A stretch of 64,000 bases of DNA from Anthoceros angustus (Eukaryota; Streptophyta; Anthocerotopsida; Anthocerotales; Anthocerotaceae). Within the stretch, counting starts at the first letter, position 1. Every line of letters starts with the position of its first letter. Below the pieces are notes generated by a model. That model was not told where the DNA came from. It worked only from the letters and a program-made list of their open reading frames with translations, and did no database searches. The stretch covers positions 1 through 64,000 of the forward strand of contig MU008205.1 of the NCBI GenBank assembly GCA_010909165.1, in the 5' to 3' direction. Of this stretch, positions 22,754 to 38,000 are shown piece by piece. The translations under genes and the position numbers were made by a program.

Positions 22754-25700
22754 ACCGTGTGTAAACTGCGTCTTCAAGATCCCACTTCCGTCCGTGTCTC
22801 TTTGTCATGGGTGAGGATGCCGGAGAAGCTGTCGAGGTGCATCACATGTATGCGCATTGTACAAAACTACAGTATCTACATATTAGTATATGTTTGTACT
22901 GAGCAAGCCCAAGAAGAGACTTCTTAGCAAGCCCAACAACAGTCTTCATCCTGGGTCCGGCAACTGGGCAGACCAATGCCCAGCACCAAAAGGAAAAGGG
23001 GGCTCCAACCGGATGTGTCAGGCGGGAGCCGCTTTCTTGCTCCAGATTACGAGACGGGTCCAGTAGGCGACAGGCTGTACAGCTCCAGAATGTGAGGTGG
23101 CACATGGCTTCTCCAGAGCTGTCATGGTAGGAATCAATTTCTACGGCTAGTCTTATCCCTTAAAAGGGGATACTTCAAGCCTAAAACATGCTAATTAATT
23201 TAAGCCATAAGCTAAGCCTCACTATTACTAACCACATAGCTTACAAGAAAAGGTATGTGAAAAATTGGTCTCCATTGTGGTTCCAGATGGATGAAGTGTC
23301 TCATATCGAGATTTTTGACTCTCCATCTTAGCTTTATGTTTTCCAAGCGTTTGTAGTGATGTAATGTTGGCCATGAGAAGATGTTATGTTGCACCCATCC
23401 GCTCAAAAGCTAGCTCACCATATTCATGGCCTCCGAGTTGAGGGAAGGCGTGAGTGTTTTCTTTCTAGTCTTTTTAAGTATAACATGAGCGGGCTGCATA
23501 CAATCTTTGCTCAATACTAAGGTAGGCATCTTGTATGCTACAAATCTTCATGATGTGTTTAATCGCACCTTCTTTGCTCAGTACGAAGTAGGCATATGGT
23601 CTGCTATAATTTTTCATGACGTGCTAAACTACACCTTTTTTGTCGATCAATCTAGAAACCGCATATGCAGATATTCAATTTCATCACCATGATCAGTCGG
23701 AACATAGTAAATAATTAGTAATGCTTTGAATCCAACAAGTTGCTATATAAAAAACCTAGTAGACATAAATAAACTTAAAACCTGGAAACTGCATAAATAA
23801 TCAATAATAAATTTGGTAAACACAAAAATAATCAAGCACATAAATAAAATTAAAAATGGGAAACCGAATAAATAACCTATACCTAGTAAATGTATAAATA
23901 ACCTATAAGAAACTTGGGCAACTCATAAATAAACCTAAAAAATATATAATAACTATTGCATCGTAAATCATTTCTGTAAAAAACCATACCCGACTAAGAG
24001 GAACAATTGCTTACCTTATGAAGAAGAGTATACACTTTCTTTTACCCAAAACAATGCAAATCCAAACAAAACGTTCTCTATGTTTCAGGGATGAGACAAA
24101 TCATGTGAAAGGAAACTTCCATTTTTTTTACTTACTCTCAAAATGGTAACCCAACGAGGTGGCAAGATTGCAATGCTAACAATTAAATAAGTTAAAATGT
24201 AATGTATATTTCATTATTTCAATATCCATCAACGGAAGTATAAGACTTATGTAATTCGTAGAAGTCCCTAGGGAGCGCACACCGAACTCCCTCGAGTGAG
24301 TTTTTCAGCGCGAGGTAGTTTGCAAAGAACTTGAACTTGAACTTAAACTTAAAAATGCCTACATGTGGATTGAATCATACTTCTAATCGCAACACGATGA
24401 AGAATCTGGAAGACACATAAATTTAATATTTGCATAGGAATACGTCGCATTTCTATCTGATGTCGCCGTAGGAAGACTCACCGCAGCTTCCTAGATGCTC
24501 GATGGAAATCCATGAGTCCTTGTGAGTGTGCTTTCTAAATTAGGGATTGACAAGGACAGGGACATTCTGACAAGGACTCAAGAGAGAGAATCGCGATGTT
24601 TGTCCTTTGCCTGAAGCTCGCTCACTCGGCTCTCTTCCAAGACCCCTACTTCACCAAAGAATTTCCTAACTGAAGCCATGTAGGATTGACCTTAACTCCT
24701 CATGTCTACATTTACCCTCATCGCTGCCTCCGCTGGTAACATTGAAGCATTGTTGCTTATCAAAACTTGAGAGAAAACATGGTTTTGAATGAAATTTCTC
24801 TCTCTCCCAAATAAAGAGAAAAGAATATTTTTCTCTCTTTTCAGGAAAGAGGACTCTCTCTTACACTCGTTACTGGGTTTTTTCTATTGGAACCCATAAC
24901 AATCAACTGAGGTTTCCCATTTAGTAAGAGGGTATTATTTCCTCTACTTCCACGAAAGTTGTGGAGCTGGGAAAAAAAAAAGGTATTGATACCTCTACTC
25001 CTAGTCAAGCTATTCAATGTAAATATGAAGTAACTGTGGGCTCTAAGCAAAATGCTGGAATGAAGCTAGTAGATGTTCATGAACTTTTTCTCCTGGATTG
25101 TGAGAATGTGATTTCTCTTGATTCAGTCATCTGCGGTCGCAGGACCTACAATTAACACATCGAGCTCCACAATTCCCGCAACATCTACAAATTTTTTCAA
25201 CATACAAAATCTTAAAAGCTCAACCACATATAAAATCTATTAAGCTCTACAACATAAGAATATAATAGGTAATATAGAATATAACTTTTATAGTAGTATC
25301 ACAAAGTCCAATAATCCCAAAATCATAATCTACGAAAACATCTTGTTGCACATTAGAGTTAGCGAAAAGCAAGGTTATTTTCCAAACAGGATTTTACGAT
25401 ATTCAAGGTGATAGGATCTTGGGTATGCAAACATCAATCCTCACAACAAATGTCTTGCCTTGGATAGGAATAGGGACATAGTTAGGCCCATGGACCAAAT
25501 CAGTTTCAGAAAGCTTAACCCCAGAACAACGAACCGGAATTGAAAGCTGCTTTTCGCAATAGATGGATTATTTTTGTCGTCATTTCTTGCATACGAAATT
25601 AAGTTCAATAGAATTGGGAACATAGTCCTCTCGAGACTTGTTTCGGAACCCTCACACTTAGCTCCTTCATGTTCATGAAGAAGAGCCCAGATATTTCGAT

Positions 25701-26280
25701 CTTCTCGTATAAAAATTGTTAACTAAATATTAAAAATAATAAGCTATATAAATTTCTTCATCCCTATCATTCTGTAGTTTAAATCCTTGATTTAGGTGGC
25801 TAGTGAGTACAACTATGATGTATCCAAGAGATTGATATATCCAAGAGATTGCATATAGCCAAGGATGAGTTGATAGGTGTGTGCAAACAACTCGGGAGCT
25901 ACCCCTATTACCCCTCACCGGAGAAACGGACAGTGACCAGGGGTCAAATCTCGGGGCGGGGCATTCCCATGGTGTCCCCCCCCCCTCCCCACCCCAACCT
26001 TTTATGGAACCAGGCTCGGAGCCCGGCATCGGGTTGGCCCAAATGGCGGGCGGCCCTTGGATCACATGCCGGCTGGGAGCGGGAAAATTTGCGGCGAGAG
26101 ACCTTGTTTTGCATATGTAGAACGGTCATCCCGCCAACGTCTCTCACATCAAAACGGGATTAGGGCTACGACGAAGGGGAGGCGTTGGCGGGAAGTCGCA
26201 AAATATCCCCTCCGTTACGAGTAACGGGGTTGCCGAGTGGGCCAAAGCCCGTCGTAATTTTTGAAATGCCTCTGGCAGCC
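22754..26280. other. AT-rich intergenic region
   Basis: The first 350 bp are probably the 3' untranslated region of the dioxygenase. From 23.7 to 25.9 kb the sequence is AT-rich with simple repeats such as CATAAATAA (23760-23950) and pyrimidine/purine runs at 24790-24860. A few frames of 60-110 codons occur but none resembles a known protein or shows coding-like composition. At 25975-26060 there is a GC-rich stretch with a C-run (CCCCCCCCTCCCC). Confidence 0.5.
23505..23638. repeat. Diverged two-unit tandem repeat of 67 bp
   Basis: Units start at 23505 and 23572 with CTTTGCTCA and share GTAGGCAT, a central CTTCATGA or TTTCATGA, and a final CACC. They differ at about a quarter of positions. 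Confidence 0.7.
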
Positions 26281-26299
26281 AGCATGTGCTCGGGCGTGC

Positions 26300-28669
<2,370 letters not shown>

Positions 28670-29153
28670 ACGGATCTCACCAGAGGCTATGAACTTGGTC
28701 TAGGTCATTTGTAGGTGGAATCAGGATTTTTCCGCGTGTTGCTACTTGAGCTGCAAAGCAGGCTATCATTGAACTTTGAGGTCATTAGAATATGACTTGT
28801 AATTGTTCTTGCACTCAAGGGTGTGAGTCCGATCTGTTTGATAGTTCGTCTTTGGAATACTTTATTGTTACGCGAGATAAATTCGTATTGATATCAGTTT
28901 AATTTTTCTATGAAACCTTCCTATTTCTAAATTCCCATTATCCATGAGGGTATAGCAATCTTGGAGGAGGAATGAATTAAGTCCACCGTGGATGTTATGT
29001 ACATACACAGTTCCCGTCGCACGTGTTTGTGTCGTCTTAGCTCGTATGGAACATGGATAACCGAGTGGGCGCGAATTACTACCTTGATGGCTGTACAGTG
29101 TTCCCGCGCAGCATCACCGTGAACACCGGGGTCTCGACCCGTCTTGAGATCCA

Positions 29154-32100
29154 GCGCGTCCTCGCCGTGCTTCTCCCGCGGGAGGAGCATAGCGGGGACC
29201 GAGACAAAGACCCTTCTCTTCCAGACCAAGTAAAAGACCTGCTTAATTACGCTTGCCGGAGTAAGAATTCTCTCCCCTCCACAAGTTCGCCGGCTGCTTG
29301 CGTCATTGGGGGACGCATCTGCGGGTAACCGTGTGGCCTCCGCCATGCCGAATCGGCATATCTTCAGCCCCAGTGCTCCATCACCATCTACTTGGGCCAG
29401 CTGCTCGTCGCCCTGAAGACTTGTGGTCCGGATGCTCGAGCTCGTCCTCCGAAGATGTTTGCGATGGCTGCTCTAGCTCCTCGGATGAGGTTTGGGCAGA
29501 CCGCGGGGAGGAGTCAGAAGATGGAGATTTTGGAGAACCCAACAAGGCCGACGGCCGCACTCCACATTACTCTCCTTCTCGAGGTCTGTCCGGTTTTGCA
29601 CATTGCAGGTAGATGAACATTCCAGTCAGAGCATGGTGGTTAGGAAATGCGACTTAGTATGTAGCCTGACGAAATGCCGTTTGCTATTGTCCAGATCATC
29701 GACAACGAGCTTTGGGCAATCTGGATTTTTGGAACAGAAGTTTAATCCTTCAGATAACGGGCAACAGACCCGAATATCTGGAGCCACTAACTCCCGAGGA
29801 CTTGGAGAAGTTTGGGGAGGTTCCGCTGGAGCGGGAGGAGTCATTTTTGTGCAATCTTGTACATGACAGGAAGATCCCGGAACCTGTGGGAATGACCAAG
29901 GTCTGCATTTCGAACAAGGCTTTGTGCATTTTCCCAGAGTTTATGGCAGCCGTACTTGTGGTACGCTTGCAGAAACACTGGGCAAGGGATGCCAATGTGG
30001 TCACTATACCTGAATGCAGTATCGATCCACAGGCTCACTGCACTTACAAGGTCAGTGTATGGGGCTTTTTGGGTGCGTGTAGCTCGGGGTGTCACAATGT
30101 GAACTTGTACAATGTGGTGCAGTTCGCTTCACAGGGTCCCAGAATGTGCCCTCTGGTGTAGTTGCTGGCAGGGCAGAAGTCCATTTGCAGGATGAAATGA
30201 TTTGCAGCGAGTACTTGGTGAGGATAGTGTGCTTCGTGTGCAGTTTGAAGATGTTCCTGACAGGGACTACGACAACTACCGGATGGTTTTGGAGCATGGC
30301 ATTTATTTTGGATTTCGATATTATGCCTACTTGAGTAAGCTGACAGTTCGCTCAGAGCAAAAGTTTTGGCATGTTGGGAAATGAGTAGGAGCTACTTGGT
30401 GGTTAGGAGAGGGTGTGGGTTTCGACCAGGTCCGGGTGTTTTATCACTTGCACACCGTAGCTTCTTCTCAGGCTGATTTTTGTTTGACACATGCAATCTT
30501 GTGGACAGTTCATAAGGAAACAGTGAAAGACAAGGGCAAATCCAAGCCCGGACAGCCAAGGTCCGCATCTGTCAAGTGCTTCTTTGTGTGCCTTGATCCG
30601 ACGCTCCAGCAGATGAGAAGGACCTGAAGGACCTTAGGAACTACTTCTGCGACATATATCAAACGCTACCCATGGCGAAATTTATCGCCAGGCATGTTTA
30701 TGCTGTGCGATGCCGACCAAGCTTGACTACTGCCACTGCCTTGTTTTGACGGGAATGAATATGGGATTTTCTCAGGCAAGAATTATTGCTGACAAAAACG
30801 ATCTGTCAACGGTGAACATATAGGTAGAGGACGACATCCACTGTTGGGTGGGGCATTCACCGTTCCTTGCTCCTCCTGCCACTTTCTCGCTGCAAATGTT
30901 TCAAGCATACTTCAGCGTTTTGGCTGGTAATGTTCTGTTTTATGGTGTAAGCTGTCCAGGACCCTGTAGGAAAGACTCATGTGCCATAGCTGGTACTGGA
31001 CAAGATATAAATATTTCGCTAAGCTCATACCATGTGATATGATCAAAGGTCAAAGCTTGCGAGAAGTGAGCGATCGAGAGGTGGAGTCGACGTCCCCTGC
31101 TGTGTGACTTTGCCGATAGGTTGTCTTTTGTCTGTTATTAATCCTGGAATCGTTTCATGCTCAGGACACCCTGCCCTTGCTGGCACAAGTACGAATGTTC
31201 AAGGGTGGCATCGCTGTCAAGGGCACACTCCTGGCAGTGGAAACTGTAAGGGAAGGACAATAAAGTGTCGTAAGTCGATGGTAAAAGTTTCTCGGGACGG
31301 GGCATTAAGTGATCTGCCCAGTTTTAACTCATTGGAGCCGGTTTCCACAAGGTCAGGATGGTCCATCCGCTTTCTCATCTGAGTTCGTGGTGTGGTTTGC
31401 TTCAAGGGTACACATGATCCGATTGTTATGTGCAACTTTGTCTCAATTTGCTACAGTCGAAAGCCTAAAGAAGCATGTCTCTCCAAGAATCTTATCATGT
31501 TGTTAAGCCTGAGAAAAGTACCCGACAGCTTTTTCCTCCAGCTTCCTCACGATGCGCTCGAGCTGCCAAACGGCAATATAGTGACTTTGAAAGGATCAAG
31601 AAAGGTAGTGTATAACCTGCATGCTTTGGTTCTGTAACTACGGCTTTCGGGGTGAAGCTCATCAATACCTGTTTGTGGCCACAGATGTCATGAAAATGCA
31701 GGGTGGAACTGAATGGTATGCTTAGGAGGTGAGTAGAATGGTTGCAGCAGGGATGGACCCAGCGAAGGAGTTTTACCTGAGAGAGAGGTTGAACGCTCTC
31801 GCCAAGTCTAAATATGAGCACTTCTACGAACTTCTACAAAGGAAGGCTTTGAATGGCAAAATCGTGGTACTTGATGGGTACAGCTAATCCCACTGGTACT
31901 CTCAACATGGGGAGATTGCCTTGATTCTGTAAGTTCTCTTAAATTTGTCTGGTCTTTATGCTGAAAGTTGGCAATATGGACCTGATTTCAGGTTACACGT
32001 TCCCTCCGTTACATCTGCAGCGACGATGGCCCAATCGTTTGCAAACAAGTCCTCATCTACAGAAACCCAGGCTTACACCCTGGTGACATCAATCCGAAGG

Positions 32101-33030
32101 AAGCAACATGGAATCCAGATTTGGAGTATGCTATTCCAACCAAAGGAAGGAAGAATTTCCTGATCTTTTGAACGCAAGGACCTCGGTCTTCTCTAGAAAG
32201 ATCGCCAATGGTGATGTGGATGGTGACCTTTATTGGGGCTGCATCGATACAGAGGAAATGCCCTGTGCAGGCTCCCAGTCAGCCTATTTTCCGAGATGGT
32301 ACGTTGGTGGTGACTGAAGTGGAATTAGAAGAATTGAGGAGTCGTTCATTCTGTCTGCAGCTGACCAGCCATGTGGAGCCGTATGAAGCTTGGGAGGTCC
32401 CACCGAAAGCCACTCAGAACGATCAGAAAGTACCTGCAACTTTGTTGGAAAATGAGCCCGAGCAGGAACTCCATGACGCGTTTCTCAGAGTACGCTTTAC
32501 CTCCAAGTTGGTTACAGGATGCTCCCCTTGCATGACCCAAATTTGGAGGTAGAGACCTACTGTTTCGGTTATGTATCATGATTGCACATCAGTTCAACCA
32601 TAAGCCAATCAGCATGGCACTACTCGCTATCTCTCTCTGGCAGATGAGGATGAAAGGGATAAAAGGCGTATTGAACAGATTCTGAAGAGGATTGTTGACA
32701 TTCGTCACGAAGCAGTAGATTCAGAAAAGTCTGGCGAACAGGTATCCTGGGTGCTAGATTTCAGGTGCTGTCGGTGTAGGCTGGCTATCTCCGCCGTGGA
32801 TTGAACACAAACTCTGGAATGGCAGGTGTAAAACGATTAAAGGCTCGGTATATACCCCACTATCTAAGGAGAGCGAACGAAAAGTTCTTGGCCTCTTGCC
32901 TACCTTTCTACATCCATAATGGTTCACACTCGATTTCGCCTACCTAAGTTTACGCTTGTTTGCTTCTTCCGGTTGCGTGCAGTTTAAGAATTATACCTCT
33001 GACGTGTCCCGGTGTATACACTCATCTAGA
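29154..33030 (+). pseudogene. RNA-dependent RNA polymerase (gamma clade) pseudogene
   Basis: This copy is colinear with the RDR gene at 51.6-56.5 kb, about 22.7-22.9 kb away. Recognisable blocks are TGNRPEYLEPLTPEDLEKFG (29750), VLGEDSVLRVQFEDVPDRDY (30205), VRMFKGGIAVKGTLLAVE (31190-31245), and the catalytic loop as DVDGD at 32213-32227 (DLDGD in the other copy). Lesions relative to the other copy include loss of most of the first exon, a 75-bp deletion at about 31250, UAG for a Glu codon at 31733, a roughly 10-bp duplication (ACGAACTTCTAC) near 31830, a UGA at about 32168 and one lost base 35 bp later, just before the catalytic loop. The last exons (C-terminal about 150 residues) are missing after about 33030. 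It cannot make a working polymerase. Confidence 0.85.
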
Positions 33031-33804
33031 ATACCAGGTGTTCTGTTTGGACTACCAATGCTACCTGAAGGCAGTGACAGATTGAACAGTGTCCTCTATA
33101 TACAAAGACTAGGGTAGTTGTATGATATGTTAATATTTGGATCCTGATGTTGTAATAATGTTGTAATCTTTGGGTCTTGTTATACTTTTTGGACCCTTTG
33201 TTACATATTTGGAAACCAACTTTTGTTACACTCTCGGTGCAATCTTGCTGCAATCTAATGAGAGGTGGTATGTGTCCCCTCTCAAAATTTCAACATAATT
33301 GCATTAACCATGGTGAGTGTTACAGCGTCTTGTTACACTTCTACAGGCTTGATACCGAACCTCCTTCCCATCTTGTTACACTTCTGTAGGCTTGATATTG
33401 GCCTATTGTATGTTCTTTTGATAATTACCTTAAATTATGTATGCTTACAGATATAATCATATGTATTATAAGTCTATATAATCATTAATAATTATAATCA
33501 TATATACATCATAATATAATTATATATCATTATTATTTTATTATAGATTTTTTTAATGAACAAATATTAAATCCAAAATTACAAGTCCCAGAACCCGTCG
33601 TGTTATTGATCCAATTGGCGCAAGCGCCTTACAAGCTGGACAATCAAGTAGTGGACGTCTATCAACGTGCACCATGGTTGTACGATGCGTTTTGATATGT
33701 AGCCATGGTGGTACGGTGCTATGACCATGTCGACGTTGTATCCCTGAATTTCAATTACTTACAAATCTAACCGTTGATATGTGGCTAGTAGGGACACGCT
33801 GCCA
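33031..33804. other. AT-rich spacer
   Basis: No gene seen. At 33420-33560 it is almost pure A/T with ATAATTATA repeats. Confidence 0.5.
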
Positions 33805-34013
33805 TTAGACATCAGCGTGGAAATCTAAGTCACACTATTCGACATCAGCTTGGAAATCTAAGTCACACAATTAGGCATCAACTTGGAAATCCGAGTCACA
33901 CAATTAGGCACCAACTTGGAAATCCTAGTCACACAATTAGGCATCGGCTTGAAAATCTTAGTCACACAATTAGGCACTAACTTGGAAATCTAAGTCATAC
34001 AATTAGACATCAA
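33805..34013. repeat. 33-bp satellite-like tandem array (6.3 units)
   Basis: Units start exactly every 33 bp at 33805, 33838, 33871, 33904, 33937 and 33970, with a partial unit at 34003. The consensus begins TTAGGCATCAACTTGGAAAT and ends GTCACACAA. Units differ by 2-5 substitutions and no indels. Confidence 0.95.
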
Positions 34014-34502
34014 CTTGGAAAATTGAGACAGGAATCACAGCATGGAACAAATCTTGGCCTGAACTTGCAATGTTTTGGAAGCACAACAGCTGCTTGGGAT
34101 TATAAGCAATAGCCTTCCATATTGCCATCACCAGCTGCCATTACCTTCTCTAATGTCACTAAATAGTTACGCATTAGCTTGGAGAATTGAGACAAGTATT
34201 ATAGCATGGAACAGATCTTGGCATGACCTTGCAATGCTTTGCAGCATAACAGCTGCTTGCGACTGTGAGTAAGATCCTTCCATGTTGCCATCACCAACTG
34301 CCATCACCTCCTTTAATGCCACTACGCAATCATGCATTAGCTTGGAAAATTGAGACAAGAATCACACCATGGAACAGATCTTGGCCTGACCAAGCAATGC
34401 TTTGGTGGCAAAGTAGTTGCTTGTGACTGCAAGTAAAATCCTTCCATGCTGTCACCAGTTGCCATCACCTTGTTGTAATGTCACTAAACATTTACGCATT
34501 AG
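34014..34502. repeat. Three-unit tandem array of about 163 bp
   Basis: Units start at 34014, 34178 and 34341 (spacing 164 and 163 bp), and the last ends at 34502. Each starts CTTGGA[A/G]AATTGAGACA and contains CATGGAACA, CAATG[C/T]TTTG and CTTCCAT. The array continues directly from the 33-bp array at the shared word CTTGGAAA. Confidence 0.9.
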
Positions 34503-35567
34503 CTTGGAAAATTTAGATAGGTCATCAATCAATAGGCAGCCATCACACCATCACCAGAAAATAAACAGAACATCACTTCGCCCTCACATGAAAGCAATTT
34601 GGTAACACCGATACCATCACTTTGTATCTCACAGTCTTGCTAAACCTCAAGCTTTTGCAGCAAACTATCAGAAAAACCCGTCAGCATTGGCACCCTTACC
34701 CCGGGGAACACAAGCGAGATTCTGTTCCTATGGTGAGTTGCCATGTGCATTTTTAGTGCATTTTTAACCATTTGAAGGTGGGAATGCGTTGATGTCTTCT
34801 TGATCTCCACAATCTCTCACACTGCCTTGTCTACCAATGGATGTTGAGAGCCCATTGTCTCACACCCAGCAGATGCATCTTGGGGGGAGAGGGGGGACCC
34901 TAGCAGATTCATCTTGAACACCTTCCCAAATTTGCAACCATGTGGTTGTGCTGTGCAGCACAAGCAAAGCACAAAAACAACAAAGCTTCCATTGTCAATG
35001 GAAGCTTCCATGTCTTGAAAATTCAACTTTCTTCTAAGCAAACACCAAGCAGCAAGCAACGCAACAATCCTGCACAGTTTCTGCTAGGTCTGGAAGAAGA
35101 GAATGGGGTCTTAGGATAAGAGCTGTAGCGTCTCCCCTCGGGCCATGGTCCTTGGGGGCAACCTACTACGGCATCGTTGCCTGAGCTAACCCACAGAAAC
35201 AATTCGATAGAGAAGGATGACCGTGGCAACCAGCACCAGCTACACGCACAGCCTAGTATCTCAATCTAGGAGCCTTGGCAGCAAAGCAGATGTGAGAGAG
35301 CCAGGCCTCTGCTTCTCCTTCTTTTCCTCCTTGCAGCACTTCCTGCCTGTGCGGGCGAGGGCGCATGTGGGGCGCGGGAGAGGGTACAGTCACAAGCACC
35401 CTGCGAAAGGCTGGCAATTATAAGCAATGATCTGTTAATAAATGTGATTGGAACCCATTGTAAAGCATCCTGTGGTGGTAGGAGTGCATATAGCTTTGGC
35501 AAGAACTCCATAAATAAGCACCCTTTGCCCATATCAGTATTGGGATGGGTGCATGCAATAAGTCACT
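34503..35567. other. Intergenic sequence up to the CACTA insertion
   Basis: No gene recognised. A frame at 34817-35059 on the minus strand and one at 35217-35423 on the plus strand lack any familiar motif. Confidence 0.4.
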
Positions 35568-35595
35568 CACTACTAGAAACATGGTGTCCATGTTA
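35568..35595 (+). repeat. CACTA left terminal inverted repeat
   Basis: 28 bp starting CACTACTAGAAACATGGTG. It pairs with 46727-46754 with a single T/C difference at position 20. Confidence 0.93.
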
Positions 35596-36171
35596 TGGTG
35601 TTTTATAACAGGATTCGGGGTTTTTGTAACGTTTATGCCGGTTTTGTAACATGGATTAGGCCGTGTCCGCCTGGACCATTACAAAAACACATGGTATGAA
35701 TCGTGACAACAAAATTTGTTACACACTTTGGGCCCGGTTTGGTCGGAGTCGTTCGGTTCCGCCCCTTGTCAGAGTTTGTGGCCTTTCCGGTCCACGCATT
35801 AATTACCCATCGGGTTTGTTTTCAAACTTAACACGCGCCTGACATCCCCTCCGCTCCCGAATCATTCCAGCCGCGCGTACGCCTGGTCCTTTCGGCGGTG
35901 TGCAACGGCTCATGTCCCGACAGCTGGCCACTGCCCGCCCGGACATGTGGCATGTACATCCTACGGGCCCCATGTACGTCTCCTGAACCTGCTGACATAC
36001 GTCCGATCTGTATGTCGACAGTATGCCGTCATGTCCGCGTCATTTGATACATACGTCGTGCATACGGGTATGCTATGGTGAAGTCGTTATTTGGTCAAAA
36101 TCACAATACACTGTGGGTTACACCTTTGCTAAGCACATGTCATGTCATTTCATGGGTTTTGTAGTTTCGCG

Positions 36172-36880
36172 CCTCGACATCTAATTATACCGGCGGCGAT
36201 TTGATCATGCATCGCCATGACACTTTTGCGGCCTTTGGCTCTTTTCGCATTCCGTGATACAGTGTGCTCCTTTCCGCTTTGTGCCTTTCCATCGTTGGTT
36301 CTCTTGGCGGATGGTTGCGGGCCCTCCACATTGCCGACGCCCATGACCGGCCAGCTCGCATGAGAAGAAACATTAGTGCGAACTGTGCAGCCCAAACCTC
36401 ATGAGTCCATCAAGACGTCTCACCTCGGATTTCGCGCCTCTCTCCTTCCCCTTCGACGCCGAGGCCTTTGTCTTCACCGCCACGCCGGGCCCTCGCTATC
36501 TCGCCTTCTACCGCCAAGACGTGGCCACCTATCGCCCGCCGGCCTCGACATCTAATTATACTCGCGTGCGCGTATTTGGCTTCTTTGTCGCTCATGACAC
36601 TTTTGCTTTGGCTCTTTTCGCATTCCGTGATACAGTGTGCTCCTTTCGCTTTGTGCCTTTCCATCGTTGGTTCTCTTGGCGGATGGTTGCAGGCCCTCCA
36701 CATTGCCGACGTCCATGACCGGTTGTGCATGAGAAGAAACATTAGTGCGGAACTAACGGGCCCAAACCTCATGAGTCCATCAAGACGTCTCACCGGATTT
36801 CGCCTCTCTCCTTCCCGCCGAGGCCTTTGTCTTCCAGCCGGGCCCTCGTCATTCGCCCCGGTACGCCAAGGCGTGGCCAC
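36172..36880. repeat. Two-copy internal duplication of about 370 bp in the CACTA element
   Basis: Copies start at 36172 and 36544 with CCTCGACATCTAATTATAC. They share long blocks, for example GCATTCCGTGATACAGTGTG and GAGTCCATCAAGACGTCTCA. The second copy has many small deletions and ends near 36872. The block GTCCATCAAGACGTCTCACC suggests transposase-binding or promoter repeats rather than coding sequence. Confidence 0.85.
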
Positions 36881-37202
36881 CTATCGCCGCTTCTGTCGCG
36901 CGAGCAGTATACACTTCCTCGAAATCGTGTTGTCCGACGCCGATGCCCCTCCACCTAGTGACTCCGATGTGCATATGTGTGAGATGCCGCTTTTTCCATT
37001 CTCGCCTTGTCTTCATCCCCATGCACCCGTCCCTTCCCCTCTTCGCATACTCTTCTCCGTCCTCGCCCTCCCAAAGACCGCCCTCGGAATTTGTGTCCTC
37101 GTATGTGTCATCCCCATCCGGCTCTTCCCCACCTTCATCCTCATCTCAAGCACCAACATCCGAATCGAATTAATTCGCACACTTACCGAATTGCGTTTGG
37201 CC

Positions 37203-38000
37203 TCAAGGGTTTTGGCATCGCGTTGAGCCCTTATTATGACCCGCAGATCTTTCGAAAGTCTCACATGTGTGGTTCTCCCGCTTCATCACATCCCACAGTT
37301 CATGCATTTTCGCTAGTGGCGAGTGCACCAAATTCGCATTCTTCGGGTTGGGGCTCTCCCATACTTTTCTTGGAACTTGAACTCCCAGCCCACACCGCCC
37401 CATGGGTTTGGCCCTTGTCCATTGGATTTCTCCAATCTTTTTTGCAAGCGATGCCTTGACGGCAAAAGTTCCGTGTTGTCGAGTTCAACTCGTGCCCATG
37501 TGACAATATCCCTCCACACCTTTTCATCCGCTGGAGGTTTCAAAGCTGCTTTTTTTCCTACTCTCTTCTCCGCTAAGGCGTATGCCTTGCCGCCTCCACA
37601 TATCTGTTGTTCCGTGTACGACTAAACTCCGACCTAATCATGGACTTCACCAGAGATCCGGGAACCGTGTGAAGCCACTTCACCGCATGCCTTCCTTCCT
37701 TGCTCGCGACAAGTCGCTCCATTTGCCCGGAATCTCGCTTTGCGCTTTGCGGATGACTTCCATGAACTTCTTATGCCGTGGCACACTCAGGCCACCAAAT
37801 GTCAATGGTGGCGAAGCCCGGGGCTTCGCCACATTCCCTTCCTCTTGCCCACCACCTGTTAGCTCCAGCAGCTGGTCTTGGAGCCACCGCAATCCCCTTT
37901 TGTGTAGTACCAGCTCCTTGTTGTCCATGTCACACAATGCTGGCCCATGTTTGCAACATGGTGCCTCCGCCTGACACCTGCACGCGAAATTCCCGCCCAC
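37203..38000 (-). pseudogene. Possible TNPA-like transposase accessory gene, decayed
   Basis: On the minus strand successive frames read FMEVIRKAQSEIPGKWSDLS, then KVWRDIVTWARVELDN and WEFKFQEKYGRAPTRRM. The last block resembles the YGR-x-PTR motif of the plant Ptta/En/Spm transposase family (TNPA), which in En/Spm binds subterminal repeats. Stops and frame changes break it. The position, near the end of the element opposite the start of TNPD, is as in other CACTA elements. The family assignment is weak. Confidence 0.4.

Noticed and set aside
24961-25155. 64-codon frame MELGKKKGIDTSTPSQ
   Set aside because: It is short, lies in AT-rich DNA, and has no motif or neighbouring exons.
33805-34502. 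Possible CRISPR-like array
   Set aside because: Units are contiguous without unique spacers, the host is a plant, and no cas genes are present. It is a tandem satellite.
36468-37226. 252-codon plus-strand frame in the CACTA element
   Set aside because: It spans the junction of the internal 370-bp duplication, is Pro/Ser-rich and shows no tnp or host-gene similarity. The element's recognisable genes are on the other strand.
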